From an uncultured Enterocloster sp. (GTDB taxonomy: Bacteria > Bacillota > Clostridia > Lachnospirales > Lachnospiraceae), in assembly GCA_944382045.1 (NCBI GenBank), contig CALWMT010000045.1, positions 1 to 12,290 on the forward strand: a stretch of 12,290 nt of DNA, written 5' to 3'. Below are positions 1-7,099 of the stretch, one piece after another (the stretch's first letter is position 1; every line of letters begins with the position of its first letter). The notes below the pieces were generated by a model. That model made no database searches, was not told the DNA's origin, and worked only from the letters and a program-made list of their open reading frames with translations. The position numbers and the translations under genes were made by a program.

Positions 1-3000
1 TCGGGGAGAACGGCGCCTGGGCCCAGGTGATAAAGGATCTCATCGTTCAGATAGCGGCCAACAACAGCTATACAGACGTAAAGCTTGCCCTGGTATACGA
101 TGCGGGGAAGCTGTCGGATACGGAGAGCTGGGAGTTTGTCAAGTGGCTTCCCCATGTGTGGTCAGAGGACAAGCGGACCCGATACTACGCCACCAACAAG
201 AATGAGGCCAATGAGGTATTCTACTCCCTGGGCCAGATTATGCGGAACCGCAGCGAGAACAGTGATGGGGAGCTTCGGCCCTACTATGTCCTCTTTGTGC
301 TGGACAAGGAGCTTTTGGAGGGAGAGCTTCTCGCCAAATACATCAGCACAGCCAGCGCAGACATCGGACTTTCCACGGTCATTACAGCGGAGCGGTACGA
401 GAACCTGCCCAACAGCTGTGAGTTTATTATTGAAAACAGCCATGATTTTTCCGGCGTCTACAGCACGATCGGGGAGAACGCAGGGCGGCTGCCGATTGCC
501 TTTGACAAAACGAATGACAGGGACCTCATGCGCTTTGCCAAGCGCCTGGCCAATATCCGGGTGGATGAGACAGAAAACGGAGGGGAGCTTCCCGCCTCGG
601 TGTCCTTCTTTGAAATGTATGGCATTGCAAGGCCGGAGGAGCTCGGAGCAGCGGAGCGCTGGCGCAGAGCCAGGACATCGGAGACCATGAAGGCCTGCAT
701 TGGCTTCAAAACGGGAAAGAGCCTCTGCTATCTGGATATTCATGAGCGCTACCACGGCCCCCATGGCCTTGTGGCGGGCACAACCGGATCAGGAAAATCC
801 GAGACGCTCCAGACCTACATACTCTCCCTGGCGATCAATTACAGCCCGGAGGACGTAGGCTTCTTCATCATCGACTACAAGGGCGGAGGCATGGCCAATT
901 TATTTGACAGCCTGCCCCACATGATCGGAGCCATCTCAAACCTCTCCGGCAATCAGGTAAAGCGTGCCATGGTGTCCATCAAGTCGGAGAACAAGCGCAG
1001 GCAGCGGATGTTTTCCGATTACGGGGTGAACAACATAAATGCCTATACCTCCCTGTACAAGAATGGGGACGCCAAGGAGCCAATCCCCCATCTGCTTATC
1101 ATCATCGACGAGTTTGCAGAGCTGAAGCGGGAGGAGCCTGACTTCATGCGGGAGCTTGTATCCGTGGCTCAGGTGGGTCGAAGCCTGGGCGTGCACCTGA
1201 TCCTTGCTACCCAGAAGCCGGCGGGCACGGTGGATGACAACATCTGGTCAAACTCCAAGTTCCGTCTCTGCCTTCGGGTGCAGGACCGTCAGGATTCCAT
1301 TGACATGCTCCACCGGCCGGATGCAGCCTATTTAACTCAGGCGGGCCGGGGCTACCTGCAGGTTGGAAACGATGAGATATTTGAGCTCTTCCAGTCTGGA
1401 TACTCCGGGGCTGCCTATGACGAGTCCCTAGGAAATGCCAAGCTGATGGTGGCCCAGATCCTCGATCCGGTGGGGAAGGTTGATCTGGCGGGCAATCATT
1501 TCAAGATCAAGCATCAGGAGGAGACGCTTAGAAAATGGATTGGAGCTCTGTGCCGGTCTGTTGAGCAGGCCCTTGCGGCCTTTGAACCCCAGAGCCCTCG
1601 GGAGCTTCTGTTTGAGGATGATTTTATAGAAGCGGTATACGCTGCAGTCGCCGCCCAGGGAAGAGACTTTAAGAGAAGTCAATACAATGACGCCCGCCTG
1701 CGCGAATTTATAAAGCTTTGGAGCGCCTTTGAGGGAAGCTCTGAGGAGGAACGGACAGGGCAGATTATAAAGGCCGCCGGCGAGCAGGGAATCAAGCTCC
1801 CGGAGATCAAGAGCAAGACGCAGCTGGAGGCGGTGAACGAATACCTGCACAGAATGGCGATAGAAAATGGCTATACCAGGACCTTTACGCTCTGGATGCC
1901 GGTGCTTCCGGATCATCTGCTCCTTACAGATATCGAGGAATATCGGGATTTGGAGATACGGGAGCAGCCTGAGAGGAAGGAATGGACGCTGTCCGCGGTG
2001 ATTGGAAAGGGAGACGATCCGGAGAATCAGAACCAGATGGCCATAGGAGTGGATTTCGCCAACAACGGACATCACGCCATCTGCGGCACGGTATCTACCG
2101 GAAAATCCACCCTGCTGCAGACCATCATTTACTCCCTGATCAGCAAATATTCCTCGGATGTGGTCAGCCTCTATATCATTGACTTCAGCTCCAAGCTTCT
2201 GACGGTATTTGCGGATAGCCAGCATGTAGGCGGAATTATGACCGACGCGGAGGAGGATGCTGAAAAAATTGCAAAATTCTTCACCATGATCGCCAGCGTG
2301 ATAAGCGAGCGCAAGACCCTGCTGGCCTCCTCGAACTTTAGAGATTATGTGGAGCACAGCGGCAGGACGCTTCCGGCGATTCTCATTGTAATTGATAATT
2401 ATGCCAGCTTTAAGGAGAAGACGGATGAGAAGTATGAGGATACCATCCGCCATCTGGCGAAGGAGGGAATTGCCTATGGCATCTACCTTCTGGTTACGGC
2501 TGGCGGCTTCGGCACGGCTGAGATAGCGAACCGGCTGGCGGACAGCTTCCGCACCACCATCTGTCTGGAAATGTCGGATATCTATCAGTACGGCGATGTC
2601 ATGCGGGTGGTTAAGCCTTCTATTTATCCGGAGAGCAATATTAAGGGCCGGGGACTTGTGTATCTGGGTGAACGGATTATTGAATTCCAGACCGCGCTGG
2701 CCTGTGCGGGGGAGAGCATTTTCGAGCGCAATGAGAATATACGCAGGCGGGTGGAGCTTGTAAACAGCATCAATCCCGGAAAGCCTGCGAAACGGATTCC
2801 CGTTATCCCGGACAATCCTACCTGGGAGCTGTACACGAAGGAGGAGGAGTATGACAGCCTGATTCACAGCAGGGAATTCCTGCCTCATGGCTATGATGCG
2901 AAGACAGCTGCCTATGCATCCATCAATCTGACCAGCCTGCTCACGTATATCATCGGAGGCACCAAAAAGAGCGGAAAGTCCACCTATATGAAGACACTGA

Positions 3001-3614
3001 TTCGGGCCAGCGCGGATAAGGAAAGCCAGGTCTGCATAATCGAGATTGGCTCCAGTGAGTTCGCACAGATTGCCGCAGATACGGGCTGCCGCTATGTGAC
3101 AGACGGGGAAGGCATCTATGACTATGCCAAAAACACGCTCCTCAAGGAGGCGGGTGCCCGGGCGGCTAAGAAGAGCGAGTGCCTGGCAGCCCATATGGAG
3201 GATGACGAATTTTTTGAGGCTATGCTCCCCTACAAACGGCACTGCGTGTTTATTCCCAACATGCCCGGCTTCCTGCACATGCTCTACGACAGGGATTCCC
3301 AGGCGTTTAACGCGGTAAATGTATATGAGACCCTGGTGGGAGACAAGGGATATCACTATAACTTTTACTTCTTTGCGGAGATAAGTGATTCGGATATCAG
3401 TGATATTCTTGGATATCGGTTTATGCAAAACTTTAAAGAAGGAGGAAGGGGCATACGCTTCGGCGGAAAATATCATGCGCAGAAGCTGCTTGCTTATGCC
3501 AATGTTCCCCTAAAGCTTCAGGGGGCAGCGGGCAGGCCGGGCGTGGGTGTGGTGTCCTGCGAGGACGATGCAGCTCCCATGGAGCAGGTGGTTGTCCCGA
3601 ATTATAAGGGATGA
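1..3614 (+). CDS. essC: EssC-type FtsK/SpoIIIE ATPase of type VIIb secretion (5' partial)
   Basis: This is the membrane-bound motor that drives export of WXG100-family substrates. The reading frame is already open at the left edge (first full codon at base 3), so the GTG at 27 is not the real start. The FHA domains and membrane helices usual in EssC would lie upstream. Three P-loop domains are visible. D1 has Walker A GTTGSGKS (777-800), the FtsK stretch IIDYKGGG and Walker B LLIIIDE (1092-1112). D2 has GTVSTGKS (2085-2108) with a D-N pair (2394-2399) where D-E is classical. D3 has GTKKSGKS (2958-2981), but its Walker B position reads VFIPNM (3246-3263) with no acidic residue. In this family D1 is the main hydrolysing unit, and D2/D3 bind nucleotide and contact substrate tails. 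The stop overlaps the next start (ATGA). The family call is secure; the symbol follows S. aureus usage. Confidence 0.96.
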   Translation, partial: GENGAWAQVIKDLIVQIAANNSYTDVKLALVYDAGKLSDTESWEFVKWLPHVWSEDKRTRYYATNKNEANEVFYSLGQIMRNRSENSDGELRPYYVLFVLDKELLEGELLAKYISTASADIGLSTVITAERYENLPNSCEFIIENSHDFSGVYSTIGENAGRLPIAFDKTNDRDLMRFAKRLANIRVDETENGGELPASVSFFEMYGIARPEELGAAERWRRARTSETMKACIGFKTGKSLCYLDIHERYHGPHGLVAGTTGSGKSETLQTYILSLAINYSPEDVGFFIIDYKGGGMANLFDSLPHMIGAISNLSGNQVKRAMVSIKSENKRRQRMFSDYGVNNINAYTSLYKNGDAKEPIPHLLIIIDEFAELKREEPDFMRELVSVAQVGRSLGVHLILATQKPAGTVDDNIWSNSKFRLCLRVQDRQDSIDMLHRPDAAYLTQAGRGYLQVGNDEIFELFQSGYSGAAYDESLGNAKLMVAQILDPVGKVDLAGNHFKIKHQEETLRKWIGALCRSVEQALAAFEPQSPRELLFEDDFIEAVYAAVAAQGRDFKRSQYNDARLREFIKLWSAFEGSSEEERTGQIIKAAGEQGIKLPEIKSKTQLEAVNEYLHRMAIENGYTRTFTLWMPVLPDHLLLTDIEEYRDLEIREQPERKEWTLSAVIGKGDDPENQNQMAIGVDFANNGHHAICGTVSTGKSTLLQTIIYSLISKYSSDVVSLYIIDFSSKLLTVFADSQHVGGIMTDAEEDAEKIAKFFTMIASVISERKTLLASSNFRDYVEHSGRTLPAILIVIDNYASFKEKTDEKYEDTIRHLAKEGIAYGIYLLVTAGGFGTAEIANRLADSFRTTICLEMSDIYQYGDVMRVVKPSIYPESNIKGRGLVYLGERIIEFQTALACAGESIFERNENIRRRVELVNSINPGKPAKRIPVIPDNPTWELYTKEEEYDSLIHSREFLPHGYDAKTAAYASINLTSLLTYIIGGTKKSGKSTYMKTLIRASADKESQVCIIEIGSSEFAQIAADTGCRYVTDGEGIYDYAKNTLLKEAGARAAKKSECLAAHMEDDEFFEAMLPYKRHCVFIPNMPGFLHMLYDRDSQAFNAVNVYETLVGDKGYHYNFYFFAEISDSDISDILGYRFMQNFKEGGRGIRFGGKYHAQKLLAYANVPLKLQGAAGRPGVGVVSCEDDAAPMEQVVVPNYKG

Positions 3615-4324
3615 TTGCGATTTTATCCTTTAATCGGTGCCCGCCGGAGCAGGCGCTCATAGAGAAGGGCTGCCGGTGGGAGACGGCCGCCCGTTCCGAC
3701 GAGGAGCTGCGCTTCCTCCCCATATCCCAGGAGGAGGAGCTGTCCCCATTTTATGAGGAGGACAGAGTGCTGGACCTTATCTATTTTGAGATAAAGGATG
3801 CGTCCGATGTGGAGCGCCTGAAGCTTCTGCGGAAAAAGGAGCCCCAGGCCCTGCTGGCTCTGCTGACCTCTGCGGACATCTCCCCTGTGCTCTACCTAAG
3901 GCCAGGGATTGCGCCGGCTATGCTGCTTCTGCGCCCCTTTGGGGCAGATGGGTTTAACGACTCCAACAGTGAGCTGTTTGATGCCTATTTCTCCGACAAG
4001 GCAGCGGACAAAGAGGACTGCTTTGTTCTCAAAACCAGGGAGGACATGACCCGTTTTCCCTATGAAAAGATCGCTTTCTTTGAGGCGAGAAATAAGAAAA
4101 TATTCCTGCGGATTGGAAGCGAGGAATATGATTTTTACGACAGCATAGAGAATATTGCAGGGCAGGCTCCGGACTATTTTGTCCGGTGCCACAGAGCCTA
4201 TCTGATCAATGGAAAAAAGATAAAAAGGGTGCACATGGCGGAGAATTATATTGAGCTCCACGGAGGTGCGGCAGTTCCCTTGTCAAGGACCTACCGCCAG
4301 AATATAAAGGAATTTGTCCAATGA
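3611..4324 (+). CDS. LytTR-domain transcription regulator with degenerate receiver-like N-terminus
   Basis: Predicted cytoplasmic DNA-binding regulator, 237 residues. Residues about 137-237 form a LytTR domain, recognisable from FVLKTRED, the IAFFEA strand, the DYFVRCHRAYLIN stretch (residues 188-200) and the final PLSRTYRQNIKEF helix. LytTR proteins bind paired short direct repeats upstream of promoters. Residues 1-115 resemble a receiver fold in layout (hydrophobic strand LDLIYFE, later LLALLTSAD, then LLLRPF). However, the phosphoacceptor Asp appears to be Glu60, the conserved Lys of the KPF motif is Arg108, and the N-terminal acidic pair is missing. Normal aspartate phosphorylation is therefore unlikely. 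The start overlaps the essC stop by four bases, and the stop overlaps the next start in the same way. It probably controls this locus, but no target site was found in the window. LytTR confidence is high; the pseudo-receiver is an inference. Confidence 0.85.
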   Translation: MIAILSFNRCPPEQALIEKGCRWETAARSDEELRFLPISQEEELSPFYEEDRVLDLIYFEIKDASDVERLKLLRKKEPQALLALLTSADISPVLYLRPGIAPAMLLLRPFGADGFNDSNSELFDAYFSDKAADKEDCFVLKTREDMTRFPYEKIAFFEARNKKIFLRIGSEEYDFYDSIENIAGQAPDYFVRCHRAYLINGKKIKRVHMAENYIELHGGAAVPLSRTYRQNIKEFVQ

Positions 4325-4974
4325 AATATATATTTACCGAAGAACAATTTCTGGCCCTGCTGGCTGTGGGGAATATAGAAAGGCTTTATTCCTTCAAAAT
4401 GATAGATGATATGGAGGACGAGGCCTTGATTGACGCGGTTCACAGCCTTTACGGGCGGAAATGGCTCCAGGAGAGGGAGGATCGGCTTGTACCCTGTCCT
4501 GCCCTTGAGGAGATGCTGGCAGTTATGAGGTCCGCGGCCTGGGCAGTGAAAATCCAGCTCTTTCAGCCGGGGCTTTCTCAGCGCCTTCTATACCCAGAGG
4601 AGGCGGGGACTGCAGTGATCTTGGAGCGATGCCAGACGTCGAGGGAGCTTTCTATGAAGCTTCAGCGAGCCCGGCAGGAGGAGCTTATATTTGAGATTAT
4701 GGATAATGAGCTGGAGGCCTATGCCCCAGCGCTCACCGAGGAGGAAGAGGGAGCGCTTTGTCTGGAGGAGATGTACCGGGAGGGCAGGCCGGTTTTTGAG
4801 GCGGAACGGGTCCGAACGGAGGATGGAGGTACAGAGGCGGTTCTCACTGTCCGCGCCCTTCCCTTTCTCTGCCTGGTCCGATGGGAATGGGGGGATACCG
4901 CATCCTTGGCCTTGTATTCAGACAATTTTTTTAAAGAATTATTCCAGCAGATAACAGGGGGTGAGGCAGCTTGA
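4321..4974 (+). CDS. Unrecognised 217-residue T7SS-locus protein
   Basis: I do not recognise the family. The protein is acidic and soluble, with no signal peptide or membrane segment. The first ~75 residues (FTEEQFLALLAVGNIERLYS, then an acidic helix and VHSLYGRKWL) have the helix/strand spacing of a winged-helix-like fold. The middle is helical and Glu-rich (around residues 95-135). The C-terminal half alternates short strands (PVFEAERV, EAVLTVRALPFLCLVRWEW) before a last helix, DNFFKELFQQI. The start ATG overlaps the regulator's stop (ATGA), and its stop overlaps the TTG start of the YukD-like gene, so translation is coupled to the secretion core. A helical N-part plus a sheet recalls EspG-type substrate chaperones of mycobacterial ESX loci, but I see no motif that proves this. 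A conserved accessory or chaperone role is only a guess from position. Confidence 0.8.
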   Translation: MKYIFTEEQFLALLAVGNIERLYSFKMIDDMEDEALIDAVHSLYGRKWLQEREDRLVPCPALEEMLAVMRSAAWAVKIQLFQPGLSQRLLYPEEAGTAVILERCQTSRELSMKLQRARQEELIFEIMDNELEAYAPALTEEEEGALCLEEMYREGRPVFEAERVRTEDGGTEAVLTVRALPFLCLVRWEWGDTASLALYSDNFFKELFQQITGGEAA

Positions 4975-5219
4975 TTAATGTGGACATATTCGTTCCGGCT
5001 CTGGATCGATCCTATAATTTTAATCTGGATGAGGAGGCAGGGATCCGTTTTTTAATCGATGAGATCGCGGAGCTTCTTTGCAAAAAGGAGCATTCCTCCC
5101 TGGCTGGAGAAAAGGAGAATCTGCTCATGGGATCTCTGGACCGAAGAATGTATTTTAACTCCAAATATTCTCTCAAGGAATACAGCATTAAGAATGGCGA
5201 TACGCTGATTCTTGTCTAG
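4971..5219 (+). CDS. esaB: YukD/EsaB-type ubiquitin-like T7SS accessory protein
   Basis: 82-residue protein of the YukD/EsaB type, a small ubiquitin-fold cytoplasmic component of type VIIb systems, needed for or regulating secretion in S. aureus and B. subtilis. Length matches the family (about 80). The pattern is a first strand INVDIFVPAL, a second strand YNFNLDEEA, a helix FLIDEIAELLCKK, and the closing strand segment SLKEYSIKNGDTLILV, where the NGDTL turn and hydrophobic end are typical. The start is TTG at 4971, overlapping the previous TGA. An AGGGGGTGAGG ribosome site (4956-4966) sits at the right distance from it. The in-frame GTG at 4980 is a second possibility but is too far from that site. 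It is the last gene of the machine block before a gap of about 100 bases. Confidence 0.85.
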   Translation: MINVDIFVPALDRSYNFNLDEEAGIRFLIDEIAELLCKKEHSSLAGEKENLLMGSLDRRMYFNSKYSLKEYSIKNGDTLILV

Positions 5220-5234
5220 GCGGGATGTATTTCA

Positions 5235-5269
5235 TCAGGGAAAACCTGCACTTTGTCAGCTTTTCCTGA
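5235..5269 (+). other. Imperfect RNA hairpin between machine genes and WXG block
   Basis: TCAGGGAAAA (5235-5244) pairs with TTTTCCTGA (5261-5269), giving nine outer pairs with one bulged G. An inner CTG/CAG stem (5246-5248 with 5257-5259) sits above a C/C mismatch. The arms are followed by an A-run, not a T-run, so this is not a standard intrinsic terminator on either strand. It could be a weak pause, a processing site or an mRNA stabiliser. Confidence 0.4.
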
Positions 5270-5294
5270 AAAAAATTAGATTTGGGGTTATTAT
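5266..5294 (+). promoter_or_regulatory. Possible sigma-A promoter for the WXG100 block
   Basis: A -35-like CTGAAA (5266-5271, four of six matches to TTGACA) is separated by exactly 17 bases from a -10-like TATTAT (5289-5294, five of six matches to TATAAT). Transcription would begin near 5301, just ahead of the ribosome site of the 122-residue gene. The -35 overlaps the 3' arm of the upstream hairpin. It lies in the widest gap of the window, at the boundary between machine and substrate genes, where an extra promoter makes sense. The -35 is weak and this rests on eye inspection only. Confidence 0.35.
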
Positions 5295-5318
5295 AAAGCC
5301 ACAAGAGGAGTTGATGAG

Positions 5319-5687
5319 GTGATGCAGATTCAGATAAAAGCAGGACGCCTGCAAATGGGCGCGGAAGCCCTGGAGGAGATTTCTAGGGCACTTAAACGGG
5401 AGTCGGAGGAGATCCTTTCCGCAAGGCGGACGCTGGAACGCCAATCTGTATTCTCCCATGAATTGAGACAGTTAAGAAGCATCGAGGCTTCTATCGAGGA
5501 GGATGAGCGGCGGCTTGAACGGCTGTCCTATGGACTTACCCGAATTGATTCCCTTTATCAGCAGGCGGAGCGCTCGGCCTTGGAGCGATTTGAGGCAGGC
5601 TGGTTCCTAAATACGCCGGCAGATGCGAAGGAGCTGGAGCTGTCGGGCTTCATCCATAGATCCGCGGCAGTGCTTTTCAGGAGGTGA
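5319..5687 (+). CDS. WXG-less helical-hairpin protein with YxxxE tail (WXG100-like)
   Basis: 122-residue, highly charged protein predicted to be almost all helix. A first amphipathic helix spans about residues 10-42, a break falls near SVFSHE, and a second helix spans about 47-95. There is no W-x-G in the turn, so it is not a standard WXG100 protein. However, Y80-QQA-E84 matches the YxxxD/E export motif and resembles the YDEAE/YQEAE motifs of the 104-residue proteins downstream. The last 30 residues, including GWFLNTPADAKELELSGF, form a separate tail. The start is GTG 5319 or the adjacent ATG 5322, with AAGAGGAG at 5303-5310 favouring GTG slightly. It opens the small-protein block behind the putative promoter. 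It may be a divergent dimer partner or a LapC/LapD-like targeting factor; this is an inference. Confidence 0.78.
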   Translation: MMQIQIKAGRLQMGAEALEEISRALKRESEEILSARRTLERQSVFSHELRQLRSIEASIEEDERRLERLSYGLTRIDSLYQQAERSALERFEAGWFLNTPADAKELELSGFIHRSAAVLFRR

Positions 5688-5688
5688 T
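5679..5688 (+). promoter_or_regulatory. Ribosome site AGGAGGTGAT fixing the start at 5695
   Basis: AGGAGGTGAT matches the anti-Shine-Dalgarno sequence over its whole length and ends six bases before ATG 5695. It overlaps the stop codon of the previous gene. It decides against the upstream in-frame ATG at 5623 and gives a 102-residue WXG100 protein of normal length. Confidence 0.9.
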
Positions 5689-5694
5689 AGAAAA

Positions 5695-6003
5695 ATGGCA
5701 GTGAATGAAAAATTAGAGATTGACACCATGCGTCTTCAAGGTGATATTGATGATCTCCGGTCTCATCTGCGGCGCATGGAGCAGCAGGGGGAGGAGATGA
5801 TGGGCGGAATAAATGCCCTGAGCCAAATGTGGGAGGGCCCGGCAAAAGCAGCTTTTACCGTTCAGTTTCAGGCTGACTACGAGACGCTTCAGTCCATGGG
5901 GCAGGTTTTGGATACCCTGATCAAAAGCTTGGAATTTGCCAAGGAAAATTACAATACCTGCGAGAGCAATGTCGCGTCAATTATCAGTTCAATACGGATT
6001 TAA
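5695..6003 (+). CDS. WXG100 family protein (W46-E-G48)
   Basis: 102-residue helical hairpin of the WXG100 (ESAT-6-like) family, secreted by or acting as carrier for the type VII machine. The first helix covers about residues 6-40, the turn carries M-W46-E-G48-P, and the second helix covers about 49-90. Y86-NTC-E90 fits the YxxxE export motif in the C-terminal helix, followed by a Ser/Ile-rich tail ending SSIRI. There is no signal peptide, as expected. The start was chosen as ATG 5695 from the strong ribosome site directly upstream; a longer frame from 5623 would add an implausible Arg/Ser/Cys-rich leader. It follows the 122-residue gene by seven bases and precedes the next WXG100 gene by eleven. 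The family call is firm; the partner and function are unknown. Confidence 0.92.
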   Translation: MAVNEKLEIDTMRLQGDIDDLRSHLRRMEQQGEEMMGGINALSQMWEGPAKAAFTVQFQADYETLQSMGQVLDTLIKSLEFAKENYNTCESNVASIISSIRI

Positions 6004-6014
6004 GGAGTGAGAGG

Positions 6015-6329
6015 ATGGATATTACGCTGCGAGTAACTCCAGAGGCTTTGAAGACAAAAGCCAACGAGGTGGAAGGTCAGATAAAAGCATTGGAGACAGA
6101 ATTCAACACGATTCAGGATCTTGTCTCCCGAACCAGCGGTTATTGGATCGGCGAGGCGGGCGAGAGGGCGAGGGCTGAATTTGAGAGCCAGAGGGAGGAT
6201 ATTGACACGATCCTTAAACGCTTTAAGGAGCATCCCATCGATCTGATGAAGATGGCCGGCGTATATGACGAGGCCGAGCAGGCGGCGCTGGCACAGAACC
6301 AGACCCTGGAGACGGATATCATTGTATAG
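6015..6329 (+). CDS. WXG100 family protein (W44-I-G46), 104-residue paralog A
   Basis: 104-residue WXG100 protein with YW44-I-G46 in the turn, a first helix rich in K/E, and Y84-DEA-E88 (YxxxE) in the second. It aligns without gaps to the 104-residue protein at 7100. Both share LRVTPE near the start, W44 and G46, EH(x)xDL, VYxEAE at 83-88, and a final TD-(I/V)-IV. The two are evidently old duplicates, and the shared tail could be the part read by EssC. AAGGAG at 6002-6007 precedes ATG 6015 by seven bases. Closely spaced with its neighbours at 5695 and 6344, it should be made with them, and the YxxxE-less 6344 protein is a natural heterodimer partner (inference). Confidence 0.93.
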   Translation: MDITLRVTPEALKTKANEVEGQIKALETEFNTIQDLVSRTSGYWIGEAGERARAEFESQREDIDTILKRFKEHPIDLMKMAGVYDEAEQAALAQNQTLETDIIV

Positions 6330-6343
6330 GAGGAATCGGAAGG

Positions 6344-6655
6344 ATGGGGAGAAGTGAAATTCTTTTCAATTATCGGCAGGCAATCAGCCAGGCGGAAAAG
6401 CTGGATGACACAGCACGCAGGATTGATCGGCTGGCAGATGACAGGATGGGGGAAACCATCAGCAGCCTGAAGGCTGCGTGGCAGAGCGACAGCTCCCCCC
6501 AGTTTTACAGCAAGATGAGCCAGGTCCAAAGCGATATCCGCACCCATGCAGAGAATATCCGAAAGGTGGCAGACAGCATCCGCGAGACAGCGGAGGAAAT
6601 TAAACGGGCAGAGCTCAGAGCCCTTGAGATTGCAAAGAGAAGGGACTATGACTAA
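6344..6655 (+). CDS. WXG100-like protein with W46-Q-S48 turn and no YxxxE
   Basis: 103-residue helical hairpin protein of WXG100 size. The turn has AAW46-QS48-DSSPQFYSK, so the family Trp is kept but Gly is replaced by Ser. The second helix (about 55-97) is strongly charged and ends ALEIAKRRDYD. No YxxxD/E is present, which suggests it is exported only as part of a heterodimer with a YxxxE-bearing neighbour, most simply the 6015 product. AGGAGGA at 6328-6334 overlaps the previous stop and lies nine bases before ATG 6344, so translation is probably linked to the upstream gene. Family membership rests on size, helix pattern, Trp position and context. Confidence 0.85.
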   Translation: MGRSEILFNYRQAISQAEKLDDTARRIDRLADDRMGETISSLKAAWQSDSSPQFYSKMSQVQSDIRTHAENIRKVADSIRETAEEIKRAELRALEIAKRRDYD

Positions 6656-6672
6656 TTAAAGCAGCAATTCAA

Positions 6673-6693
6673 AACGGCGTCACATCCGCTGTT
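6673..6693 (+). other. Short hairpin in the 78-base gap inside the WXG block
   Basis: AACGGCG (6673-6679) pairs with CGCTGTT (6687-6693), one pair being G-U, around a seven-base loop. A T7 run lies at 6713-6719, but 20 bases after the stem and next to the ribosome site, so termination is unlikely. I see no convincing promoter in this gap. A role in RNA processing or stability is possible; chance is also possible. Confidence 0.25.
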
Positions 6694-6719
6694 CTGAAAA
6701 ATAAAAGGACAATTTTTTT

Positions 6720-6726
6720 AGGAGGA
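6720..6726 (+). promoter_or_regulatory. Ribosome site AGGAGGA fixing the start at 6734
   Basis: AGGAGGA ends only one base before the in-frame ATG at 6728 but seven bases before ATG 6734. The second ATG is therefore the real start, removing two residues (MK) from the open frame. Confidence 0.85.
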
Positions 6727-6733
6727 AATGAAA

Positions 6734-7036
6734 ATGGCAGAGATTAAGGTAACATCCAATGAGCTTCGCACCAAGGCGGAGGAGCTTCGGCAGCTGAACA
6801 ACCAGTTCAAAAAGGAAGTGGAGGACATGACGGCCACAGAGAATAAGCTGATGGGTATGTGGGACGGCGAGACAAAGGATGCCTTCCATACCGCCTACAC
6901 CAGCGATGTGGCCCAGATGGATGAATTTTACAACACCATCGAGAAATATTGCCAGGCCCTGGAGAACAATGCAGAGGAGTACGATTCCGCAGAGCAGAGA
7001 AATCTGGGAACAGCCTCCAGCCGCACCTACAAATAG
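6734..7036 (+). CDS. WXG100 family protein (W43-D-G45), EsxA-like
   Basis: 100-residue WXG100 protein and the most canonical of the set. An MAEIKVTSNELRTKAEELRQ opening helix is followed by M-W43-D-G45 in the turn, then a second helix with Y83-DSA-E87 (YxxxE), and the short tail ends SSRTYK. Length is exactly typical. The start at 6734 is set by the ribosome site. It stands alone, with gaps of 78 bases before and 63 after, unlike the tightly packed WXG genes upstream. This would fit a homodimeric EsxA-like substrate needed in larger amounts. Which WXG100 is the core secreted protein cannot be told from sequence alone. Confidence 0.94.
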   Translation: MAEIKVTSNELRTKAEELRQLNNQFKKEVEDMTATENKLMGMWDGETKDAFHTAYTSDVAQMDEFYNTIEKYCQALENNAEEYDSAEQRNLGTASSRTYK

Positions 7037-7084
7037 ACATTTTACCATTTATGCAGAAGCAGTCGGAAACAAATATAGATTAAA

Positions 7085-7090
7085 AAGGAG
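7085..7090 (+). promoter_or_regulatory. Ribosome site AAGGAG fixing the start at 7100
   Basis: AAGGAG lies nine bases before ATG 7100 and only three before the alternative in-frame TTG at 7094, so ATG 7100 is chosen. This start also makes the protein exactly as long as its paralog at 6015. Confidence 0.8.
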
Positions 7091-7099
7091 ATATTGATT

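Noticed and set aside
1428..3476. Very long open frame (682 codons) on the minus strand opposite essC
   Set aside because: It lies wholly under the well-supported EssC ATPase domains, encodes no recognisable domain, and is explained by codon bias of the sense gene.
5467..5475. ACAGTTAAG, which fits the LytTR half-site pattern
   Set aside because: It is a single copy inside a coding region; LytTR sites need a second direct copy about one helical turn or two away, and none was found.
5623..5694. Upstream in-frame ATG that would lengthen the 5695 WXG100 protein by 24 residues
   Set aside because: The added residues have no family match, overlap the preceding gene, and lack a ribosome site, while AGGAGGTGAT fits ATG 5695 exactly.
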